From contig JAACJX010000564.1 of NCBI GenBank assembly GCA_014237545.1, positions 1 to 5,613 on the forward strand: a stretch of 5,613 bases of DNA. The letters are read 5' to 3'. Shown here piece by piece: positions 1 through 5,107 of this stretch; position 1 is the stretch's first letter; each line of letters begins with the position of its first letter. The DNA is from Ardenticatenia bacterium (lineage in GTDB: Bacteria; Chloroflexota; Anaerolineae; Promineifilales; Promineifilaceae). A program made the translations under genes and the position numbers. The notes beneath the pieces were generated by a model. The model was given only the letters and a program-made list of their open reading frames with translations. It did no database searches and was not told the origin of the DNA.

Positions 1-369
1 GCGCGTGCCCTGGTAGGCCAGGTTGACCATCGTCGCCAGGTCTTTGACGGTGAACTCCCGGCCGCTGTCGTTGAGGTAGCGGGTGATGCGCCGCACCAGC
101 GTGCGGATGAGGCCGATCTCCCCCGACAAGTCCTGGTTGTCCACCAGTCCGGCCAGGCCGGCGATCTCGTCATCCTCCAGGACGGCCGAGTAGAAACCGT
201 GGCTGCGGTGATTCTGGTTGCCGTGCGGCGCGCCCTGCTCATCGCGGTTGAGGCCCATGTGGGAGACGCAATAGACCCCGCCGCGCACCGGCGGCCGGCG
301 GCAGGGCAGCCCGGCGCGCGTCGTGGCGATGCAGGTGGGCTTGTCCGCGGGCAGAGCGGCATCGATCAT
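1..369 (-). CDS. Putative zinc-binding Cys/His protein, N-terminal part (runs off left edge)
   Basis: The frame reads from an ATG at 369-367 without a stop to base 1, giving 123 residues of a truncated protein. Near the N-terminus Cys13, Cys23, Cys34 and His37 form a C-x9-C-x10-C-x2-H set within a C-I-A-T-T-R-A-G-L-P-C context, which looks like a small zinc-binding module. It is followed by a G-N-Q-N-H-R-S-H-G-F-Y-S segment (residues 50-61) and a helical region with the pattern E-I-G-L-I-R-T-L-V-R-R-I (84-95). I remember similar proteins (zinc knuckle, then an H-G-F-Y-S motif, then a helix rich in charged residues) as hypothetical genes in mobile or phage-like neighbourhoods. Their function is unknown to me, and DNA or RNA binding is only a guess. 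No ribosome site precedes the ATG, and a TACAAT box lies just 6 nt upstream, which suggests a leaderless mRNA. Protein-like composition and high third-position GC support a real gene. Confidence 0.75.
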   Translation of the reverse strand, partial: MIDAALPADKPTCIATTRAGLPCRRPPVRGGVYCVSHMGLNRDEQGAPHGNQNHRSHGFYSAVLEDDEIAGLAGLVDNQDLSGEIGLIRTLVRRITRYLNDSGREFTVKDLATMVNLAYQGTR

Positions 370-370
370 G

Positions 371-404
371 GCGCTATTGTAGCGCTTGCCCCTGACCGTT
401 TTTG
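371..404 (-). promoter_or_regulatory. Possible leaderless promoter and operator of the left minus-strand gene
   Basis: On the minus strand TACAAT (381-376) lies 6 nt before the ATG at 369, so transcription would begin at or next to the start codon. The -35 region (404-399, CAAAAA) is poor. A perfect inverted repeat GCGCT-N5-AGCGC (371-375 and 381-385) covers the -10 box, where a bound repressor would block transcription. Both the promoter and operator roles are inferred from position only. Confidence 0.3.
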
Positions 405-413
405 TGGTACTAT
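386..413 (+). promoter_or_regulatory. Possible extended -10 promoter, plus strand
   Basis: TTGCCC (386-391), a 16-bp spacer, and TACTAT (408-413) preceded by TGG (405-407) form an extended -10 type promoter. A start near 420 would give a transcript of only about 70 nt before the strong terminator at 456-490. The elements are close to consensus, but without expression data this remains a prediction. Confidence 0.35.
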
Positions 414-423
414 TACAGCACGC

Positions 424-447
424 TCCATGGTGTTGCATCCATGGTGT
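424..447. repeat. Tandem 10-bp direct repeat TCCATGGTGT, period 14
   Basis: TCCATGGTGT occurs at 424-433 and again at 438-447, separated by TGCA. Each copy contains the palindrome CCATGG. The 14-bp spacing and the position between a divergent promoter pair and a terminator would suit a regulator site, but no regulator is identified. Confidence 0.6.
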
Positions 448-455
448 GTGTGTGG

Positions 456-490
456 CCCCTGTTACCGGCTTGCCGGAACAGGGGTTTTTT
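456..490 (+). terminator. Strong rho-independent terminator
   Basis: The outer stem CCCCTGTT (456-463) pairs perfectly with AACAGGGG (477-484). The inner stem CCGGC (465-469) pairs with GCCGG (472-476), leaving one bulged A and a tight loop. Six T residues follow directly (485-490). Read on the minus strand there is no T-run, so the signal acts on plus-strand transcripts. No plus-strand gene lies upstream within the window, which is why a small RNA is proposed. Confidence 0.85.
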
Positions 491-692
491 CTTGCCCGCA
501 TTTCTCGCAACGACGCTCAGGTCGGTGGCGCGGTGACAGGGCTGTAGACCGGCGGCCACCGCTGTTCGACCGGGCGTTACCCGCTCGCTTTGTCAGTGCG
601 CCAGCATGTTGCCAGCGCGCTAAGTGCTTTCAGAGGTCGCGGGCGTCGTCCAGTGGATCTGATGGGGGGTAGGGGGATAGTTCATGTTGCAT
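462..692 (-). pseudogene. Possible decayed small minus-strand gene with C-x2-C motif
   Basis: A good minus-strand promoter (755-728) and an AGGA sequence (696-693) precede start codons at 692-690 and 685-683. From 692 the frame begins M-Q-H-E-L-S-P-Y-P-P-S-D-P-L-D-D-A-R-D-L, then meets TGA at 632-630. The same frame stays open afterwards and ends R-R-C-E-K-C-G-Q-E before TAA at 464-462. Just after the TGA, the next frame gives a helical stretch, L-K-A-L-S-A-L-A. A single lost base near 632 would therefore join D-L to L-K-A-L. Frame-switching protein-like stretches suggest a broken gene of about 75 residues with a zinc-ribbon-like Cys pair. The AGGA is better spaced (7 nt) for the ATG at 685, which would encode only a 21-residue peptide. 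This is a weak call, because short GC-rich frames can look protein-like by chance. Confidence 0.25.
666..678 (+). repeat. Left copy of 13-bp direct repeat that brackets the cassette
   Basis: GGGGTAGGGGGAT here is identical to bases 5314-5326. The match extends imperfectly to 18 bases (666-683, 16 of 18 identical). The left copy lies in the putative decayed minus-strand gene and the right copy in the right-end minus-strand gene. Together they bracket the whole plus-strand cassette. It could be an attachment or target-site remnant, or just a shared purine run. Confidence 0.5.
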
Positions 693-727
693 TCCTATAC
701 GGCGTGCGTGTTGACAATACCACGAAG

Positions 728-755
728 ATTATAGACCGGATGTTCGGAAAAGCAA
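728..755 (-). promoter_or_regulatory. Minus-strand sigma70-type promoter
   Basis: On the minus strand TTGCTT (755-750), a 16-bp spacer and a perfect TATAAT (733-728) form a plausible housekeeping promoter. Transcription would start near 721 and run into the AGGA and start codons at 696-683. Its orientation matches the flanking minus-strand genes rather than the cassette. Confidence 0.5.
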
Positions 756-925
756 AGAGGATGTTTAGCTTACCGTGAACCGTTTTGTTGACCATCGGCT
801 CCGCAGAGCATGATGAAATGCTCTCAGGGAAACAGCTACGGCCTGACTGACGAAATCGGCGGGTACCAGCAGAACTACGACTAACTGCACCTACCATCTT
901 AACGAAAAGCCCTCGCGCTGAGTGA

Positions 926-949
926 GGCCTTGCCGAGCGGGGCCATTTT
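926..949 (+). terminator. Possible plus-strand intrinsic terminator upstream of the cassette
   Basis: GGCCTTGC (926-933) pairs with GCGGGGCC (937-944) around a 3-nt loop, using six Watson-Crick and two G-U pairs, and is followed by ATTTTG. The T-run is short. If active it would insulate the cassette promoter at 1018 from upstream plus-strand transcription. Confidence 0.35.
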
Positions 950-994
950 GCTTCTCGGTTGGTCGCCTTGGGCGATGTGCAAGTCCTGTAATTC

Positions 995-1023
995 ATTCTC
1001 TTTCCCGCCAAAATCTCTATAAT
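995..1023 (+). promoter_or_regulatory. Promoter of the XRE-peptidase/PIN operon
   Basis: A perfect TATAAT sits at 1018-1023. The -35 region is weak: ATTCTC (995-1000) at 17-bp spacing, or TTCTCT (996-1001) at 16. Such weak -35 elements often go with regulated promoters. The start would be near 1030, leaving a leader of about 75 nt before the ATG at 1105. An inverted repeat TCGCC-TTG-GGCGA (963-975) lies just upstream. Confidence 0.5.
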
Positions 1024-1054
1024 CATAGCTGGAAGGGTGGCGAGAGGTCGTGTC

Positions 1055-1082
1055 TGTCGGACGAAATCCTAATCGGCCGACA
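1055..1082. promoter_or_regulatory. Inverted repeat in the operon leader, possible operator or leader hairpin
   Basis: TGTCGG (1055-1060) and CCGACA (1077-1082) are perfect inverted copies separated by 16 nt, between the -10 box and the start codon. Their centres are about two helical turns apart, which would suit a dimeric repressor such as the XRE-type protein encoded downstream. The same bases could instead form an RNA hairpin. Autoregulation is inferred from habits of such operons and is not shown here. Confidence 0.35.
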
Positions 1083-1104
1083 ACTGGCCACGCGCGGGGC
1101 GGCA

Positions 1105-2247
1105 ATGAGAATCTCACCAAAACCTGAACTTCTGGAGTGGGCTGTGCAACGGTCCGGTAGACAGAATGAATTGGAACGTCGATTTCCCCGGCTGCCCCAA
1201 TGGATCGACGGCTCGGTGCAGCCTACCGTTCGCCAACTTGAAACATTCGCCAAGGCCGCCGCTGTGCCCTTCGGCTACCTCCTCCTGCCCACGCCCCCCG
1301 AAGAGCAACTTGCTATCCCTTACTTTAGGACCGTCGACGATCAGCCAACTCATCCCCCCAACCCCGATCTCCTTGACACCGTTCACCAGATGCAGCGGCG
1401 TCAGGAATGGCTTCGTGAATATCTTGTCGACCAGGAAGCCGACCCCCTGCCCTTTGTCCGTTCGGTAACCCTCCGCGACGATCCCATTGACGTTGCCCAA
1501 CGAATACGAGCCACCCTCAACCTGGAAGACACGTGGGCCTCCCGATACGCCACGTGGGAGGACGCCCTCCGCGCCTTGCAAGACCGGATTGACGCGGCCG
1601 GGATCTCCGTCGTCATCAATGGTGTGGTCGGTAACAATACCAAGCGTAAGCTTGACCCTGCCGACTTCCGCGGGTTCGTCCTCGTAGATGAATACGCCCC
1701 CCTCGTGTTCGTCAACGGCGCGGATGCAAAAGCCGCTCAAATGTTCACCTTAGCCCACGAACTGGCTCACATCTGGTTGGGCAAGAGCGCTGCCTTCGAC
1801 CTACGCGAATTACGTCCAGCCGACAACGACATGGAGCTATTCTGTAACCAGATTGCGGCCGAATTCCTCGTCTCCGAACAACGGCTAAGGCAGCTTTGGC
1901 CAACAATCTCTCACAACCCCGATCCTATCCCAGTCGTTGCCCGGCAATTCAAGGTTAGCAGCATCGTTGCTGCTCGACGGCTCCTTGATTTATCCCTCAT
2001 CACCAAGTCGGACTTCTTAGATTTCTATCGCGCCCGGCAAGCCTACAACCAGGCGAAGAAAGATGATAAGGGCGGCGGCGACTTCTACCGGAATCAGAAC
2101 ATGCGTGTCGGTAAGCGCTTCGGCGAGTTCGTCGTTAGGGCAACAAAAGAAGGTGACCTGCTGTACAGCGAGGCATATCGGTTGACCGGTCTATATGGCG
2201 ACACATTCCGCCGTTACGCTCAGTCTGCATTCGGAGTGAGCGTATGA
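1105..2247 (+). CDS. XRE-like / ImmA/IrrE family metallopeptidase
   Basis: This 380-residue protein has two parts. Residues 1-65 (M-R-I-S-P-K-P-E-L-L... then V-Q-P-T-V-R-Q-L-E-T-F-A-K, then P-F-G-Y-L-L-L-P) are the XRE-like N-terminus typical of long ImmA/IrrE proteins. Residues 150-300 are the peptidase, with the zinc motif H-E-L-A-H at 218-222 (ligands His218 and His222, catalytic Glu219) and a downstream E-L-F-C-N-Q-I-A-A-E-F-L-V block (244-256) whose acidic residue probably supplies the third ligand. The family includes ImmA, which cuts the phage repressor ImmR, and deinococcal IrrE/DdrO; such proteins cleave or control regulators. The ATG at 1105 is chosen because family proteins begin just there and the -10 box at 1018-1023 lies upstream. 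The open frame reaches back to a GTG at 922, but that precedes the promoter and encodes an unlikely extension. A weak GGGG (1096-1099) may serve as ribosome site. The stop overlaps the next ATG (ATGA), indicating translational coupling to the PIN-like gene. The protein is cytoplasmic, and its cleavage target is unknown. Confidence 0.9.
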   Translation: MRISPKPELLEWAVQRSGRQNELERRFPRLPQWIDGSVQPTVRQLETFAKAAAVPFGYLLLPTPPEEQLAIPYFRTVDDQPTHPPNPDLLDTVHQMQRRQEWLREYLVDQEADPLPFVRSVTLRDDPIDVAQRIRATLNLEDTWASRYATWEDALRALQDRIDAAGISVVINGVVGNNTKRKLDPADFRGFVLVDEYAPLVFVNGADAKAAQMFTLAHELAHIWLGKSAAFDLRELRPADNDMELFCNQIAAEFLVSEQRLRQLWPTISHNPDPIPVVARQFKVSSIVAARRLLDLSLITKSDFLDFYRARQAYNQAKKDDKGGGDFYRNQNMRVGKRFGEFVVRATKEGDLLYSEAYRLTGLYGDTFRRYAQSAFGVSV

Positions 2248-2750
2248 GTGATTCCGCACTATACATCCTGGACACTAGCGCTCTTATCCAGGCTGCCAAA
2301 ACTTACTACGCCTTCGACATCGCCCCTACCTTCTGGCCACACCTCGTTCGGCTAGCTGACGAAGGAAACGTCATCAGCATTGACAGGGTAAAAAGCGAAA
2401 TCATCAGAGGAAAAGATGACCTATCCGCCTGGGTGGAATCCGATTTCTCCGCCGCGTTTGTCTTGACAGTTAATGATCAAGACGTACTTAATCGCTATCA
2501 GGCAATGATAGTCTGGTCACAAAGTCACTCCGAATACACTCAGGCAGCCAAAAGCGAGTTCGCTGGTGCAGATATCGCCGATCCCTGGGTGATGGCCTAC
2601 GCTCAAGCCAAAGGCGGCGTAGTCGTCTCGGCTGAAGTATTTAAGAAGGACATTAAGCGTAAAATCCCTATTCCTAATGCCTGCGGTGAACTGGGCATTC
2701 AGCACACAACTATATACGAAATGCTTCGTGCCCTTAGGGTCAGACTGTAA
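2244..2750 (+). CDS. DUF4411 family PIN-like protein, probable toxin or nuclease
   Basis: This 168-residue protein matches what I know of DUF4411. It opens with Y-I-L-D-T-S-A-L-I-Q (Asp10), followed by F-D-I-A-P-T-F-W, then I-D-R-V-K-S-E-I-I-R-G (Glu52), then G-A-D-I-A-D-P-W-V-M-A-Y-A (Asp110, Asp113), V-V-V-S-A-E (Glu131), and ends K-I-P-I-P-N-A-C-G-E-L-G-I and Y-E-M-L-R-A-L. The spaced acidic residues fit the metal site of PIN-like RNases, so the active site appears intact. The length is normal for the family. Its ATG overlaps the stop of the peptidase gene by 4 nt, so the two are co-translated. XRE-peptidase/DUF4411 pairs recur in bacterial genomes and have been predicted computationally as toxin-antitoxin systems. 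By that logic this protein is the toxin, probably an RNase, and the upstream protein controls it. RNA cleavage has not been shown from sequence. Confidence 0.88.
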   Translation: MSDSALYILDTSALIQAAKTYYAFDIAPTFWPHLVRLADEGNVISIDRVKSEIIRGKDDLSAWVESDFSAAFVLTVNDQDVLNRYQAMIVWSQSHSEYTQAAKSEFAGADIADPWVMAYAQAKGGVVVSAEVFKKDIKRKIPIPNACGELGIQHTTIYEMLRALRVRL

Positions 2751-2760
2751 CTCGCCCTGA

Positions 2761-2787
2761 GCTATCGTCATAAGCTATACGATAAGC
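2761..2787. other. Small hairpin in the gap before the DUF6236 gene
   Basis: GCTATCGT (2761-2768) pairs with ACGATAAGC (2779-2787) with one bulged A and a 10-nt loop. It begins 11 nt after the stop of the DUF4411 gene. A pyrimidine-rich run (2788-2799) follows but is not a clean T-tract, so it may be a weak terminator or a processing site that uncouples expression of the two gene pairs. No good promoter is visible in this 77-nt gap. Confidence 0.3.
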
Positions 2788-2827
2788 CTTCTTTCTCTTG
2801 AAAGACCACTAGTAGAAAGGTGTCGCA

Positions 2828-3958
2828 ATGCCACAAGCTCTGTTTTATCCATGGATTGATATCCGAGACGAAACGTGGCTAAAGACCTCTCTACTGTACT
2901 GGGACTCAGTGCGGACAATCGTTCCTGAGGCTGTCTCTACACCATACTCTACTGAAACTGGACGCGCTCTTGCGATGGCAGGCTATCTTGTACCCCTCCG
3001 AGTTCATTCGGGGATGCAAGAGATCGAAGAACTCACGGGAGAAGTCATTAGGTACCTAGGGACAAATGAAGGCGCGGAACTTCTTCTGTCACACCATGGA
3101 AGTCAGCGGCACCACATCTACCTAGACAAGTTGCCATACGATTTACGGCGCCTTACTGGGATTCATCCATCCAAGCTACCCTACGAAATACGTCATATAT
3201 TGCGTCGCAATTTCTCAAAGTCGCCTCAAGGGAAAGATGAACGGGTGACTGTAAGTGAAGGCTTTGCTAGTTTCTATATGACCCTACTGGCAAGCAGATT
3301 ATCGGAGCGAGTTGGGGCAAGTTTGCTTACCCCTCTTCCGGCAGCGGACAAGCTCGCCTTGATGGCACGCTTCGATGCTCAATTGGATGGATTGATTCCC
3401 TGGGATTGGGATGATCGTCCAACAAGGTGGCGCGAATATGATGCAGTTGGTCCGAGGCGACGAATGCCGCGAGAACTGGCACCGGGATTGCTAGCCAGCC
3501 TTGCTATCGATCGGATAGGTGTCGCTCCAGATACACCGGTAGACCGATTGATTGAGTTCAGAGACCAGCATCGTGATGAACTGGCGGTTTTTCGGACTAA
3601 AATTGAACAGCTAGCAGCAGGCGTTGAAGATGACCTACCAATAGAAGCTCTTCGTCAGCGAATCACAGATATTCATGCAAACGAGGTTGTACCTGCGTTT
3701 GCAGAACTCAAGGCAGCGCTTGAAAGACGCCGCATTCGATGGATGGCTGATGGCCTGCTAAAGATTTCATTTCTGTCGGCCGGGTCGTCAACAATTCTTA
3801 TGGTCGCAGGATTGACCGTTCCCGCCGCTTTACTTGCAAGTGCCGGAATCTCGCTAATCGCCACTGGAATCATGTACAACGCAGATAAGCAAGACTCCCT
3901 TCGGGCTAATCCTTATACATACCTGCTCTCGGTAGAACGGGCTCTCAGTAGAACTTGA
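2828..3958 (+). CDS. DUF6236-like protein with C-terminal membrane hairpin
   Basis: This 376-residue protein starts A-L-F-Y-P-W-I-D-I-R-D-E-T-W-L-K (4-19), then L-L-Y-W-D-S-V-R-T-I-V-P (22-33). I recognise this opening as that of DUF6236 proteins, a family of unknown function. The middle (about 60-300) is soluble and mostly helical by composition, with a charged helix at 270-305. Residues about 309-349 are two closely spaced hydrophobic segments (F-L-S-A-G-S-S-T-I-L-M-V-A-G-L, then A-A-L-L-A-S-A-G-I-S-L-I-A-T-G-I) rich in Gly, Ala and Ser. These probably form a membrane hairpin that anchors or inserts the protein. A short polar tail with N-P-Y-T-Y-L-L-S-V follows. There is no signal peptide. 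The start is well supported by AAAGG (2816-2820) 7 nt before the ATG. It lies 77 nt after the DUF4411 gene on the same strand, so co-transcription is likely but not certain. The gene is noticeably more A+T-rich than the peptidase gene. Confidence 0.7.
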   Translation: MPQALFYPWIDIRDETWLKTSLLYWDSVRTIVPEAVSTPYSTETGRALAMAGYLVPLRVHSGMQEIEELTGEVIRYLGTNEGAELLLSHHGSQRHHIYLDKLPYDLRRLTGIHPSKLPYEIRHILRRNFSKSPQGKDERVTVSEGFASFYMTLLASRLSERVGASLLTPLPAADKLALMARFDAQLDGLIPWDWDDRPTRWREYDAVGPRRRMPRELAPGLLASLAIDRIGVAPDTPVDRLIEFRDQHRDELAVFRTKIEQLAAGVEDDLPIEALRQRITDIHANEVVPAFAELKAALERRRIRWMADGLLKISFLSAGSSTILMVAGLTVPAALLASAGISLIATGIMYNADKQDSLRANPYTYLLSVERALSRT

Positions 3959-4036
3959 ACGCATTCAAAAAGGTTACATCGTGGCCTACTCCTTGCCATC
4001 TTTTTACAGAAAGAAAGTTACGCTATCAAGCCACGC

Positions 4037-4822
4037 TTGCCTCAGTACACACGAGTCACCAAAGAGATGTTTGATCCTACTCGCTTGCTAAACCCTTTTC
4101 GCAACGAACTGCTTCGGACAATTCAGAAAAGCAACGTTCCTGTCGAACGCTTTAGAATACTCGACGACCCTGAAGGCAGGTTTGTGATCGAGGTGATTGG
4201 GACATCACTTAGATTTATGGTAACTCAACAACTTAGTCCTAGTGTTGGCTTAAGCAGTAACTGGAAAGAGATGCAGGTTCTCAAGGGGCAGCACAATATG
4301 CTACCCGCAAATCATATATCGGCTGCGGCAGCATATATCCTCGATTTCCCAGCTTTTACAATTGCCAATGAAACCATAGGTGATGTCTGTAAGAGTCTTA
4401 TGCACTGGCTTACAAAGATAGTTGAGCCATATCTGATGCTCTCCGCAATCCCTGATCTATGGACTGAACTGGAAGTTATCAGGCCCTATATTGAGACAGG
4501 CGCATTTACAGAAAGCGATCTTGAGCCCTATTCCGAAAAAGAGAAAGAGAATCTACGGAAGGGTTTGGAGGAGTTTGAGAAAAGACTTGAAGACGAGTTT
4601 TCTCTCCTCAACGAGGACATGAAGTTCATTAAAGAAAGGATTGACTATCTGACGGAGGCACTGGATCGTCTCAACCGATTTGATTGGAAAGCAGTGGCTT
4701 TATCTGCGATTTTAGGAATCGCAACAAATATTGGAGTTGACCCCAGCACGCCCGAAAAGGTTTTATCGTTGCTACAGCAAGCGATTTCTCGATTCGGCCC
4801 ATTGCTTACCAAAGGGGGATAG
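4037..4822 (+). CDS. Unrecognised coiled-coil protein with hydrophobic C-terminal segment
   Basis: This protein of up to 261 residues is one I cannot assign to a family. Residues 38-66 look like a strand-rich stretch (R-I-L-D-D-P-E-G-R-F-V-I-E-V-I). Residues 115-150 are helical and hydrophobic. Residues about 160-212 are strongly charged with heptad-like leucines (E-K-E-K-E-N-L-R-K-G-L-E-E-F and D-Y-L-T-E-A-L-D-R-L), predicting a coiled coil. It is followed by F-D-W-K-A-V-A-L-S-A-I-L-G-I-A-T-N-I-G-V (215-234), which may touch or cross the membrane. I vaguely recall a Y-L-x-E-A-x-x-R-L-x-R-x-D-W tail in other bacterial proteins of unknown role. The start is uncertain. TTG at 4037 has no good ribosome site, while ATG at 4067 (residue 11) has AAAGAG directly against it. 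The frame is open back to the stop of the preceding gene and in the same frame. It is probably co-expressed with the DUF6236-like protein, with which it may form a complex. Confidence 0.65.
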   Translation: MPQYTRVTKEMFDPTRLLNPFRNELLRTIQKSNVPVERFRILDDPEGRFVIEVIGTSLRFMVTQQLSPSVGLSSNWKEMQVLKGQHNMLPANHISAAAAYILDFPAFTIANETIGDVCKSLMHWLTKIVEPYLMLSAIPDLWTELEVIRPYIETGAFTESDLEPYSEKEKENLRKGLEEFEKRLEDEFSLLNEDMKFIKERIDYLTEALDRLNRFDWKAVALSAILGIATNIGVDPSTPEKVLSLLQQAISRFGPLLTKGG

Positions 4823-4847
4823 AGGTGTAACTTGACTCACGTCAGCA

Positions 4848-4922
4848 GTTGCTTCATCTCTCGATTCGTGGCGCACTTCTATCACGTCTACGCCATTATA
4901 CGAGAGAAATGATGTCTGCAAC
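4848..4922. other. 75-nt imperfect hairpin 26 nt after the last cassette gene
   Basis: Four paired blocks nest in order: GTTGC (4848-4852) with GCAAC (4918-4922), CATC (4855-4858) with GATG (4911-4914), TCTCG (4859-4863) with CGAGA (4901-4905), and TGGCG (4869-4873) with CGCCA (4891-4895). A 5-nt bulge, a 5x5 internal loop and a 17-nt apical loop interrupt it. It could be a 3' structure that ends or protects the operon mRNA, a structured RNA, or a palindromic element remnant. There is no T-run. Confidence 0.5.
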
Positions 4923-4993
4923 GCGCACAGGTGAAACACTGTAGGCAACATGCGCAAATTATTCACTCAATGATGCGAGCGGGTTGACGTTAC

Positions 4994-4999
4994 TATAAT
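4994..4999 (+). promoter_or_regulatory. Isolated perfect -10 box
   Basis: TATAAT occurs at 4994-4999 with no recognisable -35 at 16-18 bp (bases 4970-4977 are unlike TTGACA). A TTGACG at 4984-4989 is far too close to serve. If active, a transcript starting near 5006 would pass through the two hairpins at 5108-5150. Confidence 0.25.
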
Positions 5000-5107
5000 T
5001 TCCATAGCAGACTGGCGACTGGGAAAACGCTTTGCTCTACAAAGACCTGTTCGGGCCGTGACCGGCGACAAGATCCCGATTCTGAAATTCGCCATTCCCC
5101 TACATAG

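Larger units (their letters stand above)
420..490 (+). ncRNA. Candidate small RNA of about 70 nt, unrecognised
   Basis: This is inferred from a plus-strand extended -10 promoter (405-413) followed within 75 nt by a textbook intrinsic terminator (456-490). The intervening sequence has two copies of TCCATGGTGT and no plausible ribosome site or gene. It matches no RNA family I know. It could equally be an attenuated leader, or the terminator could serve an older transcript whose gene has been lost. Confidence 0.25.
370..1104. other. Intergenic region of 735 nt without an intact gene
   Basis: No convincing intact protein gene is present on either strand. The region contains a divergent promoter area (371-413), a tandem 10-bp direct repeat (424-447), a strong plus-strand terminator (456-490), a possible decayed minus-strand gene (462-692) with its promoter (728-755), a small hairpin GAGCAT-N6-ATGCTC (806-823), a plus-strand terminator-like hairpin (926-949), a short inverted repeat TCGCC-TTG-GGCGA (963-975) and the cassette promoter (TATAAT at 1018-1023). 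Base composition changes from GC-rich to mixed near 690-780, so the left edge of the insert probably lies about there. Confidence 0.6.

Noticed and set aside
810..884. A 24-codon plus-strand frame starting ATG-ATG and ending G-Y-Q-Q-N-Y-D
   Set aside because: The composition looks protein-like, but there is no clear ribosome site or promoter and the length is within chance. It might be a C-terminal remnant, but I cannot support it.
682..1026. A 114-codon minus-strand open frame
   Set aside because: Its product is rich in Ser, Arg and Thr without motifs and it crosses promoter and terminator signals. It looks like chance.
922..1104. GTG at 922 as the start of the peptidase gene
   Set aside because: It would add 61 residues upstream of the family's usual N-terminus and would start before the -10 box at 1018-1023 and inside a terminator-like hairpin.
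1114..1740. A 208-codon minus-strand open frame inside the peptidase gene
   Set aside because: It is antisense to a gene with clear family motifs, so it is a shadow.
4848..4922. The long hairpin read as an integron attC site
   Set aside because: The outer arms are GTTGC on the left and GCAAC on the right, the opposite of the expected R-Y-Y-Y-A-A-C start and G-T-T-R-R-R-Y end, and no integrase is present.
603..4953. Inverted 10-bp match GCATGTTGCC (about 605-614) versus GGCAACATGC (about 4943-4952) as possible element ends
   Set aside because: Many 10-bp inverted matches are expected by chance in a window this long, and there is no transposase or target duplication at these positions.
5008..5061. 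Short plus-strand frame ending L-L-Y-K-D-L-F-G-P before TGA
   Set aside because: It resembles a protein tail but is closed by TAG at 5005-5007 just upstream and has no usable start. It is too short to call a gene fragment.
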